64,000 nt of DNA from positions 1-64,000 of the forward strand of contig CAYUCC010000017.1 of assembly GCA_964443225.1 (NCBI GenBank). The letters are read 5' to 3'. Positions 9,146 to 17,639 of the stretch are shown here, one piece after another. The number at the start of each line of letters is the position of its first letter. The first letter of the stretch is position 1. The notes beneath the pieces were generated by a model. The model searched no databases, was not told where the DNA came from, and saw nothing but the letters and a program-made list of their open reading frames with translations. A program made the position numbers and the translations under genes. This stretch comes from SSC4 sp964443225 (lineage in GTDB: Bacteria; Chloroflexota; Anaerolineae; SSC4; Amarolineaceae).

Positions 9146-12100
9146 GTGTGGCGCGTTCCTCGCATCGTCGTGTCATTGAGCGCCCTGGTTCTCATCTCGC
9201 TGCTTGCTGCGGTCACGGTCGTGGCTCAGGCGCCTTATTCCCCATGGACGGTGTATACCGTCGGGGATGGCCTGGCTGCGAACGAAGTGTACGATATCTT
9301 GCAGGACGCATCCGGAGTTCTTTGGTTAGCCACTGACGCCGGTGTAAGCCGCTACGATGGCCGCTGGCAGACCTACGATGTCTCCAATGGATTGGTGGCC
9401 AACCAGGTGCGCACCCTTCTGGAGACCACAAATGGTGACCACTGGTTTGGTACACTTCAGGGTATTAGCCGGCTCCGCCTCGACGACGAAGACAATCCCA
9501 CGTGGGAGTCATACACCGCTGACGACAGCGGTCTTCCCAGTGACACCGTGACCACCATCATGGAAGCAGCCGACGGTTCGATCTGGTTTGGTACCGAAGC
9601 TGGCATCCTGCAATGGCAGCCTACCACCGACGGAAGCGGCGAATGGTCTTCACTCACAACTGCCGATGGTCTCCTGCCAGGGGCGGTGCGTGCGCTGCTG
9701 CAGGATGACCGCGGTGATGTGTGGATGGGCACGACCACCGGCGTCGCACGCTTCGATGGAAGCGAATGGCAGGAAGTGGTGGCTGACACCGACACACCCC
9801 TCACCCGTGTCAACGCCATCGCGCAAGATCGGCAGGGTGACCTGTGGTTTACAACCGAGGGGAATGGTGTTTTTCGTTTTGCACCAGAGACGGGTGCCTG
9901 GACGCGGTTGACCGCCACCGATGGGCTGCCGGATAACAGTGTGTGGTCGTTCTGGCAGGATGCGGACGGCGCCTATTGGTTCGGCACCAATTTTGGTGGT
10001 GTAGCCCGCTACGATGAGCGTGCAGCAGCGGACAAACGATGGTCTTACTACCAAACGAGCAACAGCGGTCTTGCGGCCAATTCGGTACGTGCGATCTGGG
10101 AGGATAGACTAGACAACTCGATGTGGTTCGGCACCACGTCGGGGCTCGATCGTTTCGATCGGCATCGTTGGTACACGGTTCCCAACAGCGAATTCGGTGG
10201 ACGCCCGACGCGCATCTACGCCCTGGCCGAAGCGGACAATGGTCAGCTCTGGGTGGGTACGCAGGACGCCGGGCTGGTGACTACCGATGGCACGCAGTGG
10301 GCCAGTGTGCCCATCGTGATCAACGGCGTACCCATGAAAGTTATTGTGGCTGCCCTGCTGCGCGATGACGCCGGTCGAATGTGGGTTGGCACCAACGGTG
10401 ACGGGGTCCTGGTGGAGGCGGATGGCAGCTGGACGCATCTCATGCCGCGCGATGGTCTCGCCGGCAGCACCGTGCGCGACATAGATCAGGATGCCGACGG
10501 CAGCTATTGGCTGGGTACATTCAACGGGTTGAGTCATTATCGGCCAGACTCAGAGGATTCGGCAGCCAATGGGGCGGGTCAATGGACGACCTACACAACC
10601 ACCCACGGTCTGCCAAGCGACCGCATCCAGGCGCTGCACGTCGATCGCGCCGGTCGGATTTGGGTGGGGACCGATGCAGGTCTGGCCAAACGTGAGAATG
10701 GCACGTGGCAAACGTACACACCCGACAATTCGCCCTTGCCCGCCGCCGATGTCCGTACGATTGTCGAGGCCGAAGATGGCAGCTTGTGGTTTGGCACGTG
10801 GGCCAGCGGCGTAGCGCATTACGACCCGACGGCCGACAGTTGGCAGGTGTACAATGCGGCGGATGGCATGGTGGCCAACGGGGTGCTGGCATTGGCCCAG
10901 GACAGCCGCGGTGCCATCTGGATCGGTACCGAGGGCGGTGCGAGTCGGTTCGATGGTGAGACCTGGCAGAGTTACCAGACTTCCGATGGCCTGGTGGATA
11001 ATTTCGTCATTTCGATGTTCGAAGACGACGAGGGCCAGGTTTGGATCGGTACACTGAACGGCTTGAGTCGCTACCGGCCCGATCCGCACGCGCCGTGGAG
11101 CCGTATTCAAAGCATCACAGGCATCCTGTTCGAAGGCACGCCGGTGACGCTGCAGGCCGAAGACCCCGTGAGTATCAATTTTAGCGGTGGAGACGTCAAC
11201 TCGCTGCCAGGATCCCTGGTCTATCGGTACCGCCTGCTGCCTGATAATCCCGAATGGTCCTCTACCCGCAGCCTCAATGTCCGCTATCCAGCCCTGGCAC
11301 CTGGCACCTATACATTCGAGCTGGAAGCCCTTGACCAGGATATGAATCATTCCGAGCCCGCCACGGCGTCGATCACAGTGCAGCGACCGGTGATGCGGGT
11401 CACGATTCCCGGCACGGGGATCACCATGGAGACGTCGACTTTCTACGGGTACGTGGCGTTGGCTTCCACCGCTCTTGCGGCAACGATTATGGGGGCGACA
11501 GTCTACTATCAGGGTAGGCGGCGTCCCTACCGCGCCCTGGAGCGCAAGTTCAACCCGTATGTCTCGGGTGAACCGGTGCGTCGCGGTGACATGTTCTTTG
11601 GCCGTCGCAATCTGCTCAATCGTATCCTTTCGATTCTGCACAACAACAGCGTCATGATCCACGGCGAACGGCGGATTGGCAAGACCAGCATGCTGTTCCA
11701 GTTGGCCGATCAGCTGCGCGAGTCCAACGATCCCGATTATCGGTTCATTCCGATCATGATCGACCTCGAAGGCACACCCGAGCCAGAGTTTTTCCACCGG
11801 ATCATGGAGGCCACGGTAGAGTCGGTCGCGCCGCCGGTGCTGGCCGACCTGGATCTGATCTACCGGCCTGCCCAGGCCGACTATTCGGCCCGTGATCTGC
11901 GGCGCGATCTGCGGTTGATCATCAATCGACTGCAGGACACCGAGACGCGCATCGTGCGGCTGATCCTGCTCATGGACGAAGTGGATGCGATGAACGATTA
12001 CGATCAGCTGACCCAACAGCAGCTGCGCCGTATCTTCATGGAACATTTTGCCCAGAATCTCGGTGCTGTCGTGGCGGGCGTGCGGGTGAGCAAAGAATGG

Positions 12101-12385
12101 GATCGGGTGGAAAGCCCCTGGTTCAACCTGTTCAACGAGGTCGAGTTGATGCCGTTCAGCCGTGAAGAAGCGCGGTTGCTGCTTAGAGAGCCGGTGCGTG
12201 GCATTTACAGCTGGCGCGAGGACGCACTGACATTTGTCATCGATCACGCCGAAGGGCGGCCGCATCGCCTCCAGCAGTACGCCCTCGAAGCGGTCAACCA
12301 CATGATTGCAGCCAAACGTACGGAGATCACCCTCAAAGACGTGCAGGCGGCCCACGAAGCCATTCTGCACATGATGGAAACTTGA
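9146..12385 (+). CDS. Membrane sensor: 14 Reg_prop repeats, Y_Y_Y domain, one TM helix, cytosolic AAA/STAND-type ATPase (1079 aa)
   Basis: After an N-terminal signal/anchor (residues 1-30), about fourteen repeats with the core W(F/V/L)GT..G(L/V)xR(F/Y)D run to about residue 660, which suits two seven-bladed propellers. A Y_Y_Y-type Ig domain follows (about 675-745, ending APGTYTFELEALD). This is the extracellular half of HTCS-type glycan sensors. One TM helix (about 766-788) leads to a cytosolic P-loop ATPase with Walker A GERRIGKTS (840-848) and Walker B LILLMDE (939-945). No histidine kinase, response regulator or DNA-binding domain is present. GTG 9146 is chosen because GGAGG lies six bases upstream and the promoter lies before it. 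A second ATPase gene follows 71 bp downstream, probably a partner. Confidence 0.88.
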   Translation: MWRVPRIVVSLSALVLISLLAAVTVVAQAPYSPWTVYTVGDGLAANEVYDILQDASGVLWLATDAGVSRYDGRWQTYDVSNGLVANQVRTLLETTNGDHWFGTLQGISRLRLDDEDNPTWESYTADDSGLPSDTVTTIMEAADGSIWFGTEAGILQWQPTTDGSGEWSSLTTADGLLPGAVRALLQDDRGDVWMGTTTGVARFDGSEWQEVVADTDTPLTRVNAIAQDRQGDLWFTTEGNGVFRFAPETGAWTRLTATDGLPDNSVWSFWQDADGAYWFGTNFGGVARYDERAAADKRWSYYQTSNSGLAANSVRAIWEDRLDNSMWFGTTSGLDRFDRHRWYTVPNSEFGGRPTRIYALAEADNGQLWVGTQDAGLVTTDGTQWASVPIVINGVPMKVIVAALLRDDAGRMWVGTNGDGVLVEADGSWTHLMPRDGLAGSTVRDIDQDADGSYWLGTFNGLSHYRPDSEDSAANGAGQWTTYTTTHGLPSDRIQALHVDRAGRIWVGTDAGLAKRENGTWQTYTPDNSPLPAADVRTIVEAEDGSLWFGTWASGVAHYDPTADSWQVYNAADGMVANGVLALAQDSRGAIWIGTEGGASRFDGETWQSYQTSDGLVDNFVISMFEDDEGQVWIGTLNGLSRYRPDPHAPWSRIQSITGILFEGTPVTLQAEDPVSINFSGGDVNSLPGSLVYRYRLLPDNPEWSSTRSLNVRYPALAPGTYTFELEALDQDMNHSEPATASITVQRPVMRVTIPGTGITMETSTFYGYVALASTALAATIMGATVYYQGRRRPYRALERKFNPYVSGEPVRRGDMFFGRRNLLNRILSILHNNSVMIHGERRIGKTSMLFQLADQLRESNDPDYRFIPIMIDLEGTPEPEFFHRIMEATVESVAPPVLADLDLIYRPAQADYSARDLRRDLRLIINRLQDTETRIVRLILLMDEVDAMNDYDQLTQQQLRRIFMEHFAQNLGAVVAGVRVSKEWDRVESPWFNLFNEVELMPFSREEARLLLREPVRGIYSWREDALTFVIDHAEGRPHRLQQYALEAVNHMIAAKRTEITLKDVQAAHEAILHMMET

Positions 12386-12456
12386 ATCTCGACTGGAAGT
12401 CGGGTAGCCTGGGAAGCCCATCGTTCAGGCTCGTTGTCTCATCGTAGAAAGGAACC

Positions 12457-13791
12457 GTGGTGCGGAACCCCTACATCGTGGGTGGTTGGGTGCGTGGATC
12501 GGCACATTATGGACGCCAGGCGCTCATCGATCACCTCCTCACCAACACCAACACCGCCCTCTGGGTGGTGGGCACGCGACGCATCGGTAAGACTTCGCTG
12601 CTGCGCCAGATCGAGTTCCTGACGCAGGACGCCTCACCGTTTGTGCCCCTCTTTTTTGACCTGCAGGGTATCGGCACGGCCGACGAGTGCAACCAGGAGT
12701 TGTACTATGCCATGGAAGATGCGGTCGATCGTTTTGCCGCCCTGGGCATGTCGGTATCTGCTCTCGCCGATGAGGACGCCGCCACGGTGCTGCGCATCCT
12801 GCGGCGGGCGGCGACTGCCGCCAACCGCCAGCTGCTCCTCCTCATCGACGAGCCCGAAGCGCTGATCGCCCTGGCCAAGGCAGACACACCGTACGTCCAA
12901 CGCATCTATAAGGTGATGATGGCCGGTCCCGGCATCCGCGTGATCATGGCATCGACCAAGGGACTCCTGCGGCTGAACGATCTCTCCGCACACTGGTCTA
13001 CGTCGCCGTTTCTTACGAGCTTTGCGCCGCGCAACCTGGCCGGGCTCGATGCGGCCAGTGCCGGCCAGCTCATCCGTCAGGAACAGAGTGACACACCGGT
13101 CACGGCGTCACGCGAACAGATCGCCCAAATTCGCGAGGTGACCGGCGACCACCCCTACCTGGTGCAAATTCTGTGCCAACGTCTGTGGCAAGAAGACGGT
13201 ACCTTACGCGACGTGGCACCCGCCGATCTGATGGTGGATGAGATGCTGTCGGGCTTCTTCTTCAATGATTTTGGTACCCTGTCACCCGGTGAGCGTCGAA
13301 TTCTGCTGACCGTCAGCCAGGAACGGCGCATGTCGCACGCGACGTTGCACGAGACAGCCCGGCTGCCCGAAGCCGAGATCGCCGGTTTTGTCTACAGTTT
13401 GATCAAACTCGGCTATCTGCGTGTGGTGGACAGCCACCTGATGGTCAATAACGTCTTTCTCGACACCTGGCTGGACACGAACCGGTTACGCCTGCTCCAG
13501 GCGCTGGACAGCGGTGTCCCCGATGCCACTTCCGTGCGCATGATCGAGGTCGCCCGGCAGCAAGAGCGGAAGTACCTGGACGAGCAGCTGGCTCAGCTCA
13601 CGCAGCGCCTGGCCGAGCTCGAAGCGCAGCACGTCGCGGTGGAAATACCCGCACCGCAGGTGCTCGAGGAAGCAGATTACCTGAAGTCCGAAGTCGATCG
13701 GCTGAGACGTCTCCTGGTTGCAGTGGACAGCGGTCTGACGCGCCCCTATCCCGAAGCGAATCTGCAGCCCAGCGCCCTCAAATTCGACTAA
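12457..13791 (+). CDS. Stand-alone AAA/STAND-type ATPase with C-terminal coiled coil, 444 aa
   Basis: Cytosolic P-loop ATPase related to the ATPase half of the preceding sensor: both start with NPY(V/I) and G, and have Walker A GxRRIGKTS (here residues 39-47). Walker B is LLLLIDE (about 126-132). The region after about residue 215 looks like the helical and winged-helix part of AAA_16/ATPase_2 proteins (LSPGERRILLTVS...). Residues about 360-420 (ARQQERKYLDEQLAQLTQRL, then a second heptad stretch near 415) form coiled coil. GTG 12457 or 12460 is the start, with AGAAAGGAA upstream. A strong terminator follows at 13815-13853. The pair may form a membrane signal-relay complex; output unknown. Confidence 0.82.
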   Translation: MVRNPYIVGGWVRGSAHYGRQALIDHLLTNTNTALWVVGTRRIGKTSLLRQIEFLTQDASPFVPLFFDLQGIGTADECNQELYYAMEDAVDRFAALGMSVSALADEDAATVLRILRRAATAANRQLLLLIDEPEALIALAKADTPYVQRIYKVMMAGPGIRVIMASTKGLLRLNDLSAHWSTSPFLTSFAPRNLAGLDAASAGQLIRQEQSDTPVTASREQIAQIREVTGDHPYLVQILCQRLWQEDGTLRDVAPADLMVDEMLSGFFFNDFGTLSPGERRILLTVSQERRMSHATLHETARLPEAEIAGFVYSLIKLGYLRVVDSHLMVNNVFLDTWLDTNRLRLLQALDSGVPDATSVRMIEVARQQERKYLDEQLAQLTQRLAELEAQHVAVEIPAPQVLEEADYLKSEVDRLRRLLVAVDSGLTRPYPEANLQPSALKFD

Positions 13792-13814
13792 AACGCCAAA
13801 TCGTGGTACACAGA

Positions 13815-13853
13815 AGGACGAAGCATGGGTGATGGTCGCACATGCTTCGTCCT
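13815..13853 (+). terminator. Rho-independent-type hairpin after the ATPase pair
   Basis: AGGACGAAGCATG (13815-13827) and CATGCTTCGTCCT (13841-13853) form a perfect 13-bp stem with a 13-base loop, followed by a modest T-rich stretch (GATTTGTTT). It separates the sensor-ATPase unit from the glycan cluster. A longer frame for the next gene would start inside this hairpin, which argues for the downstream start at 13881. Confidence 0.8.
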
Positions 13854-13880
13854 GATTTGTTTCGACTAGAGGAGTCGTTC

Positions 13881-14996
13881 ATGACCGTTGGTTCGAAGAT
13901 CGAAATGGTCGACCTCCACGCCCAGTATGCAGCGATCAAACCTGAGATCGATGCAGCGATTCAGCGCGTGGTCGACAACACCAGTTTTATTATGGGCCCC
14001 GAAGTGGCATGCTTCGAGCAGTCCTTTGCGACGATGTCCAACGTCGCCTTTGGCGTGGGTGTGGCTTCGGGTACCGCAGCCCTGCACCTGGCCCTCCTGG
14101 CGTGCGGCGTCGGGCCGGGTGACGAGGTGATCACCACGCCGTTCACCTTTTTTGCCACCGCTGAAGCGATTTCACAAACCGGTGCGCGGCCGGTTTTTGT
14201 CGACATCGACCCCCAAACCTACAACCTGAATCCGGAGCTGATCGAGGCCGCCATCACCCCACGCACGCGGGCCATCATGCCGGTGCACCTGTATGGGCAG
14301 ATGGCCGAGATGGATGATATCCTGGCCATTGCGCGGCGTCACGGCCTGCGCGTGATCGAAGACGCCGCCCAGGCGCACGCCGCCGAATACAAGGGCCGGC
14401 GCGCCGGCAGCCTGGGTGACCTGGCCTGCTTTAGTTTCTACCCGAGCAAGAACCTGGGCTGCTACGGCGACGGTGGCCTGGTGACCGGTAACGACCCGGA
14501 CCTGATCCAGCGCGTACGCAAGCTGCGCGACCACGGCCGCACCAGCAAGTACGAGCACGACGAAGTGGGCTGGGGTTACCGGCTGGATGCCCTGCAGGCG
14601 GCCATCCTCGGCGCCAAACTACCGCATCTCGAAGCCTGGACCGAAGCGCGGCGCGCCCATGCCTGCCGGTACAACGAGCTGCTGAGTGACTCGGACGTGA
14701 CGGCACCGGTCGCCCTGGCGCACAACCGCCACGTTTACCACTGTTACGTGGTGCGCACGCCGCGCCGCAACGAGCTGGCCGAACATCTGAAGGCGGCTGG
14801 CATCGGCGTGGTGATTCACTACCCCCTGCCGCTGCACCGCCAGCCCGCTTACCACGGCTTGGGATATGCGCCAGGCAGCCTGCCGGTCAGCGAGGCCTGT
14901 GCCGAGCAGGTAATATCACTGCCGATGTTCCCCGAACTGACAGCAGAGCAGATCGAACGCGTGGCAACGACCGTCAAATCGTTCGTCGGTTCATAA
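13881..14996 (+). CDS. DegT/DnrJ/EryC1/StrS family PLP aminotransferase, 371 aa
   Basis: Transaminates keto-sugars attached to nucleotides. The PLP-forming lysine is K190 in FSFYPSKNLG, and D161 (IEDAAQAH) contacts the cofactor ring nitrogen in this family. The protein keeps the usual GTAALHLAL N-terminal phosphate-binding region and C-terminal YPLPLH segment. The ATG at 13881 has GAGGAG six bases upstream. It opens a run of glycan genes: the GT2 gene begins 12 bp after its stop and the GT4 gene overlaps that one. About 45 percent of residues look shared with the second aminotransferase at 24737, so the two may work on related sugars. The product sugar is not identifiable here. Confidence 0.9.
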   Translation: MTVGSKIEMVDLHAQYAAIKPEIDAAIQRVVDNTSFIMGPEVACFEQSFATMSNVAFGVGVASGTAALHLALLACGVGPGDEVITTPFTFFATAEAISQTGARPVFVDIDPQTYNLNPELIEAAITPRTRAIMPVHLYGQMAEMDDILAIARRHGLRVIEDAAQAHAAEYKGRRAGSLGDLACFSFYPSKNLGCYGDGGLVTGNDPDLIQRVRKLRDHGRTSKYEHDEVGWGYRLDALQAAILGAKLPHLEAWTEARRAHACRYNELLSDSDVTAPVALAHNRHVYHCYVVRTPRRNELAEHLKAAGIGVVIHYPLPLHRQPAYHGLGYAPGSLPVSEACAEQVISLPMFPELTAEQIERVATTVKSFVGS

Positions 14997-15008
14997 CCGT
15001 TTGATACT

Positions 15009-16046
15009 ATGGCCCTGACAAGACGTCTTCCATCGGTTTCGGTCCTGGTGCCGGCCCACAACGAGGCCGACAATGTGCCCCTGCTCATCGACAAAGTGGG
15101 CCGGGCCTTTGCCGCGTTGGGCATCCAGGACCGCGCCGAGCTGGTCCTGGTCGACGATGGCTCCAGCGACGGCACGGCGGACGTTGCCGCAGCGCAGGCC
15201 ATCATCTACCCGTTCCTGCGCGTCGTGCGCCACCGCCGCAACCTGGGATTGACCGCCGCCCTGCGCACGGGGTTCCGCACCGTGACCGGGGACGTGATCG
15301 TTTTCCTGCCCGCCGACCTGGAGTCGGACCCCGAAGAAGACATCCCCAAACTGCTGGGTAAACTGGACGAGGGGTACGACGTGGTGGCCGGCTGGCGCCA
15401 GGGCCGGCACGATGGCAAAGTGTTGGCGTCGCGCGTCTACAATACGGTCTCGCGGCGCCTCTTTCACGTCGACGCCCACGACATGAACTGGATCAAGGCC
15501 TTTCGGCGGGACGTTCTGCTGACCATGCCGCCGCTGCGCTCGGACTGGCACCGTTTTCTGCTCATGATCGCCGCCGAGCAGGGGTACAAGATCGGCGAGG
15601 TGCCGACGAACTACTATCCGCGGCGCGCCGGTCGCTCGAAGTACGGTATCGGGCGTATCCCGGTCAGTTTCCTCGACGTCCTGGTGGTCAAGTTCCTGCT
15701 GACCTTCAGCCAGGCCCCGATGCGCTTCTTCGGCGGCCTGGGCCTGATCTTCCTGGGGATTAGCGGTATCACGTTTCTGTACCTGCTGCTGCTCTACCTG
15801 CTGACCCAGACCCAGCAGCGGCCCATCTTCTTCGCCGCCGGCGGCCTGGGCCTGGCCGGCCTGCTGCTGATTCTGGTCGGGTTTGTGGCCGAGTTGATCG
15901 TCAGCCAGGGCGACCGCCTGGCCGAGCTCGAGTGGCGCGTGGGTGCGCTGATGAGCGAATCGGGTTACCGCGTGCCCGACGTGCGGGTTCCAGAGGTTCC
16001 GCGCCCACCCGCCGCGCCGGTCAGCCCTGACGAGTCTGCCACGTGA
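15009..16046 (+). CDS. GT2 family glycosyltransferase with C-terminal membrane helices (DPM1/GtrB-like), 345 aa
   Basis: The N-terminal GT-A domain has SVLVPAHNEADN, the donor-binding LVDDGSSDGTAD (about residues 46-57) and FLPADLESDPEED, which stands in for the DxD motif. Two strongly hydrophobic helices near residues 240-305 anchor it in the membrane, as in polyprenyl-phosphate glycosyltransferases of the DPM1/ArnC/GtrB group. Such enzymes charge undecaprenyl phosphate with a sugar for transfer outside the cell. The C terminus is Pro-rich. Its TGA overlaps the GTG of the next gene (GTGA), so translation is coupled. Sugar identity unknown. Confidence 0.88.
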   Translation: MALTRRLPSVSVLVPAHNEADNVPLLIDKVGRAFAALGIQDRAELVLVDDGSSDGTADVAAAQAIIYPFLRVVRHRRNLGLTAALRTGFRTVTGDVIVFLPADLESDPEEDIPKLLGKLDEGYDVVAGWRQGRHDGKVLASRVYNTVSRRLFHVDAHDMNWIKAFRRDVLLTMPPLRSDWHRFLLMIAAEQGYKIGEVPTNYYPRRAGRSKYGIGRIPVSFLDVLVVKFLLTFSQAPMRFFGGLGLIFLGISGITFLYLLLLYLLTQTQQRPIFFAAGGLGLAGLLLILVGFVAELIVSQGDRLAELEWRVGALMSESGYRVPDVRVPEVPRPPAAPVSPDESAT

Positions 16047-17272
16047 AGATCGGCGTGCTGACGCACAACTACCCGCGTTTCACTGGCGACTTTAGCGGCA
16101 CCTTCGTCGAGGCCCTGTGCCGCGAGCTGGTTCGGCAGGGGGTAGCGGTCAGCGTGCTGGCCCCCTACGACCCGGCCTACCGCCGCACGCCGGCGGACCT
16201 GGGCGGCGTCGAGCTGGTCACCTACCGTTACGCCTGGCCCGATTCGCTGCACCGCCTGGGGTACGCCCGCTCGATGCGCGCCGACCTGGCGATGAAGGGT
16301 GAATCGTACCTCCTGGGTGCGCTGCTCTTCAGCGCCGGCCAGGCTGCGGTTAGCCGCTGGGTGGCGCGGGCGCGGCCCGATATCCTGCATGCCCACTGGG
16401 TGCTGCCCAACGGCCATTTGGCGGCGGGGCCGGCGCGGCACCACGGCATACCGCTGGTGGTCTCGATTCCGGGTTCGGATGCGCTGGTGGCCGGGCAGAA
16501 CCCCATCTTCCGGCGCATGGCACGCCGGGCCTTTGCCACCGCCGGGCTGATCACCGCCAACAGCGCCGACCTGCGCGACGTGGCGGTGCAGGAGCTGGGC
16601 GCCGATCCGGCACGCTTCGACATGATCATCTACGGCGTCGATGCCGACGCCATGCGGCCCGATCCGGCACGCGGGGCGGCGCTGCGGGTCCGCCTGGGCC
16701 TGGCGCCGGACGCCATCGTGCTGCTGGGCGTGGGGCGTATGGTGCCCAAGAAGGGGTTCGACTGGCTCATCCGCGCCCTGCCGCTGGTGGACGATGTGTC
16801 GATCGAGCTCGTGCTGGTGGGTGACGGCGACTGCCGCAGCGAGTGGGAGACCCTGGCACGCACCATGGGGGTGGGCGCGCGGGTGCACTTCACCGGCAAC
16901 GTACCCTACGACCGGATCAGCGACTACTACAACCTGGCCGACATCTTCGTCATGCCCTCGGCCAAACGGCCGGCGGACGGGCTCAACGTCTGTGTGTTGG
17001 ACGCCATGGCCTGCGGCAAACCGGTCGTTGGCACCACCGTGGCCGGCAACCCGCTGGTGGTCACCGAAGGCGACAACGGCCTGCTCGTACCGGAGCGCGA
17101 CCCGGCGGCCCTGGCAAATGCCATCACTCGTTTGGCCGGCGATCCCACCCTGCGGGCCGACATGGGCGTCCGCAGCCGCCAGCGCATCGAGCAGGAATTT
17201 GCCTGGCCGCACCTGGCGCGGCGGTATTTGGGGCATTTCGAGCGGCTGGTCGGAGTAGGGAGTACGGAGTAG
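16043..17272 (+). CDS. GT4 family glycosyltransferase, 409 aa
   Basis: GT-B fold enzyme with N-terminal THNYPRFTGDFSGTF, the GVGRMVPKKGFDWLI donor-domain start (about residues 232-246) and the C-terminal EX7E-like region (PSAKRPADGLNVCVLDAMACG) typical of GT4 retaining transferases. No membrane segment or signal peptide. It starts at a GTG overlapping the stop of the GT2 gene, so the two are coupled. The C terminus is odd: the final residues GVGSTE and the stop codon are encoded by the 7-bp tandem repeat starting at 17251. The WS/DGAT gene at 57645 ends with the same six residues from the same repeat in the same frame. Confidence 0.88.
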   Translation: MKIGVLTHNYPRFTGDFSGTFVEALCRELVRQGVAVSVLAPYDPAYRRTPADLGGVELVTYRYAWPDSLHRLGYARSMRADLAMKGESYLLGALLFSAGQAAVSRWVARARPDILHAHWVLPNGHLAAGPARHHGIPLVVSIPGSDALVAGQNPIFRRMARRAFATAGLITANSADLRDVAVQELGADPARFDMIIYGVDADAMRPDPARGAALRVRLGLAPDAIVLLGVGRMVPKKGFDWLIRALPLVDDVSIELVLVGDGDCRSEWETLARTMGVGARVHFTGNVPYDRISDYYNLADIFVMPSAKRPADGLNVCVLDAMACGKPVVGTTVAGNPLVVTEGDNGLLVPERDPAALANAITRLAGDPTLRADMGVRSRQRIEQEFAWPHLARRYLGHFERLVGVGSTE

Positions 17273-17289
17273 GGAGTAGGGAGTAGGGA
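17251..17289. repeat. 7-bp tandem repeat (GGAGTAG/GGAGTAC family) covering the 3' end of the GT4 gene
   Basis: About five heptamers in the GGAGTAG orientation, reverse complement of the TACTCCN array at 20001. The first units encode the last six codons and the stop of the GT4 gene. Another short stretch of the same unit lies at 17351-17369. The remaining gap up to 17639 holds the ATCCAAA repeat (17405-17446) and no gene I can support. Confidence 0.85.
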
Positions 17290-17404
17290 ATAATGGTGAG
17301 ATTGCCAGGACCAGTGAGGGGAAGGGATTAGGAGTGATCGGAGCGGATTGGACGGAGGGAGTACGGAGTGTCAAGGGCGCCGAATTCATAGACCGCATTC
17401 GCGC

Positions 17405-17446
17405 CCAATCCAAAATCCAAAATCCAAAATCCAAAATCCAAAATCG
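17405..17446. repeat. ATCCAAA simple tandem repeat
   Basis: Five to six units of CCAAAAT with period 8-9 (AATCCAAA core) in the gap before the TIR gene. The same sequence, in inverted arrangement, fills the gap at 35687-35757. No gene is visible between 17290 and 17639 on either strand. Confidence 0.8.
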
Positions 17447-17639
17447 ATGTTGGCCTGTTCGGCCGGCGCCGCATGGTCAACCGGGTGGGCCTGACAGTGG
17501 ATGAAGAGCCAGCGTTTGTCGCAGCGCTGCGGGTTAGAGGGGTGGCCGGCGATTCGTGATTGGCGCCGTCGCGGACGGCTCGCCAGCCACGGTGCAGTCG
17601 TGACGTGCTGTTGGGTTACTGAGTAGGGAGGAGGAGGAG

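Noticed and set aside
16043..17272. GVGSTE as a functional C-terminal tag
   Set aside because: The residues come from a non-coding repeat that also occurs outside genes, so a shared function is less likely than repeat encroachment.
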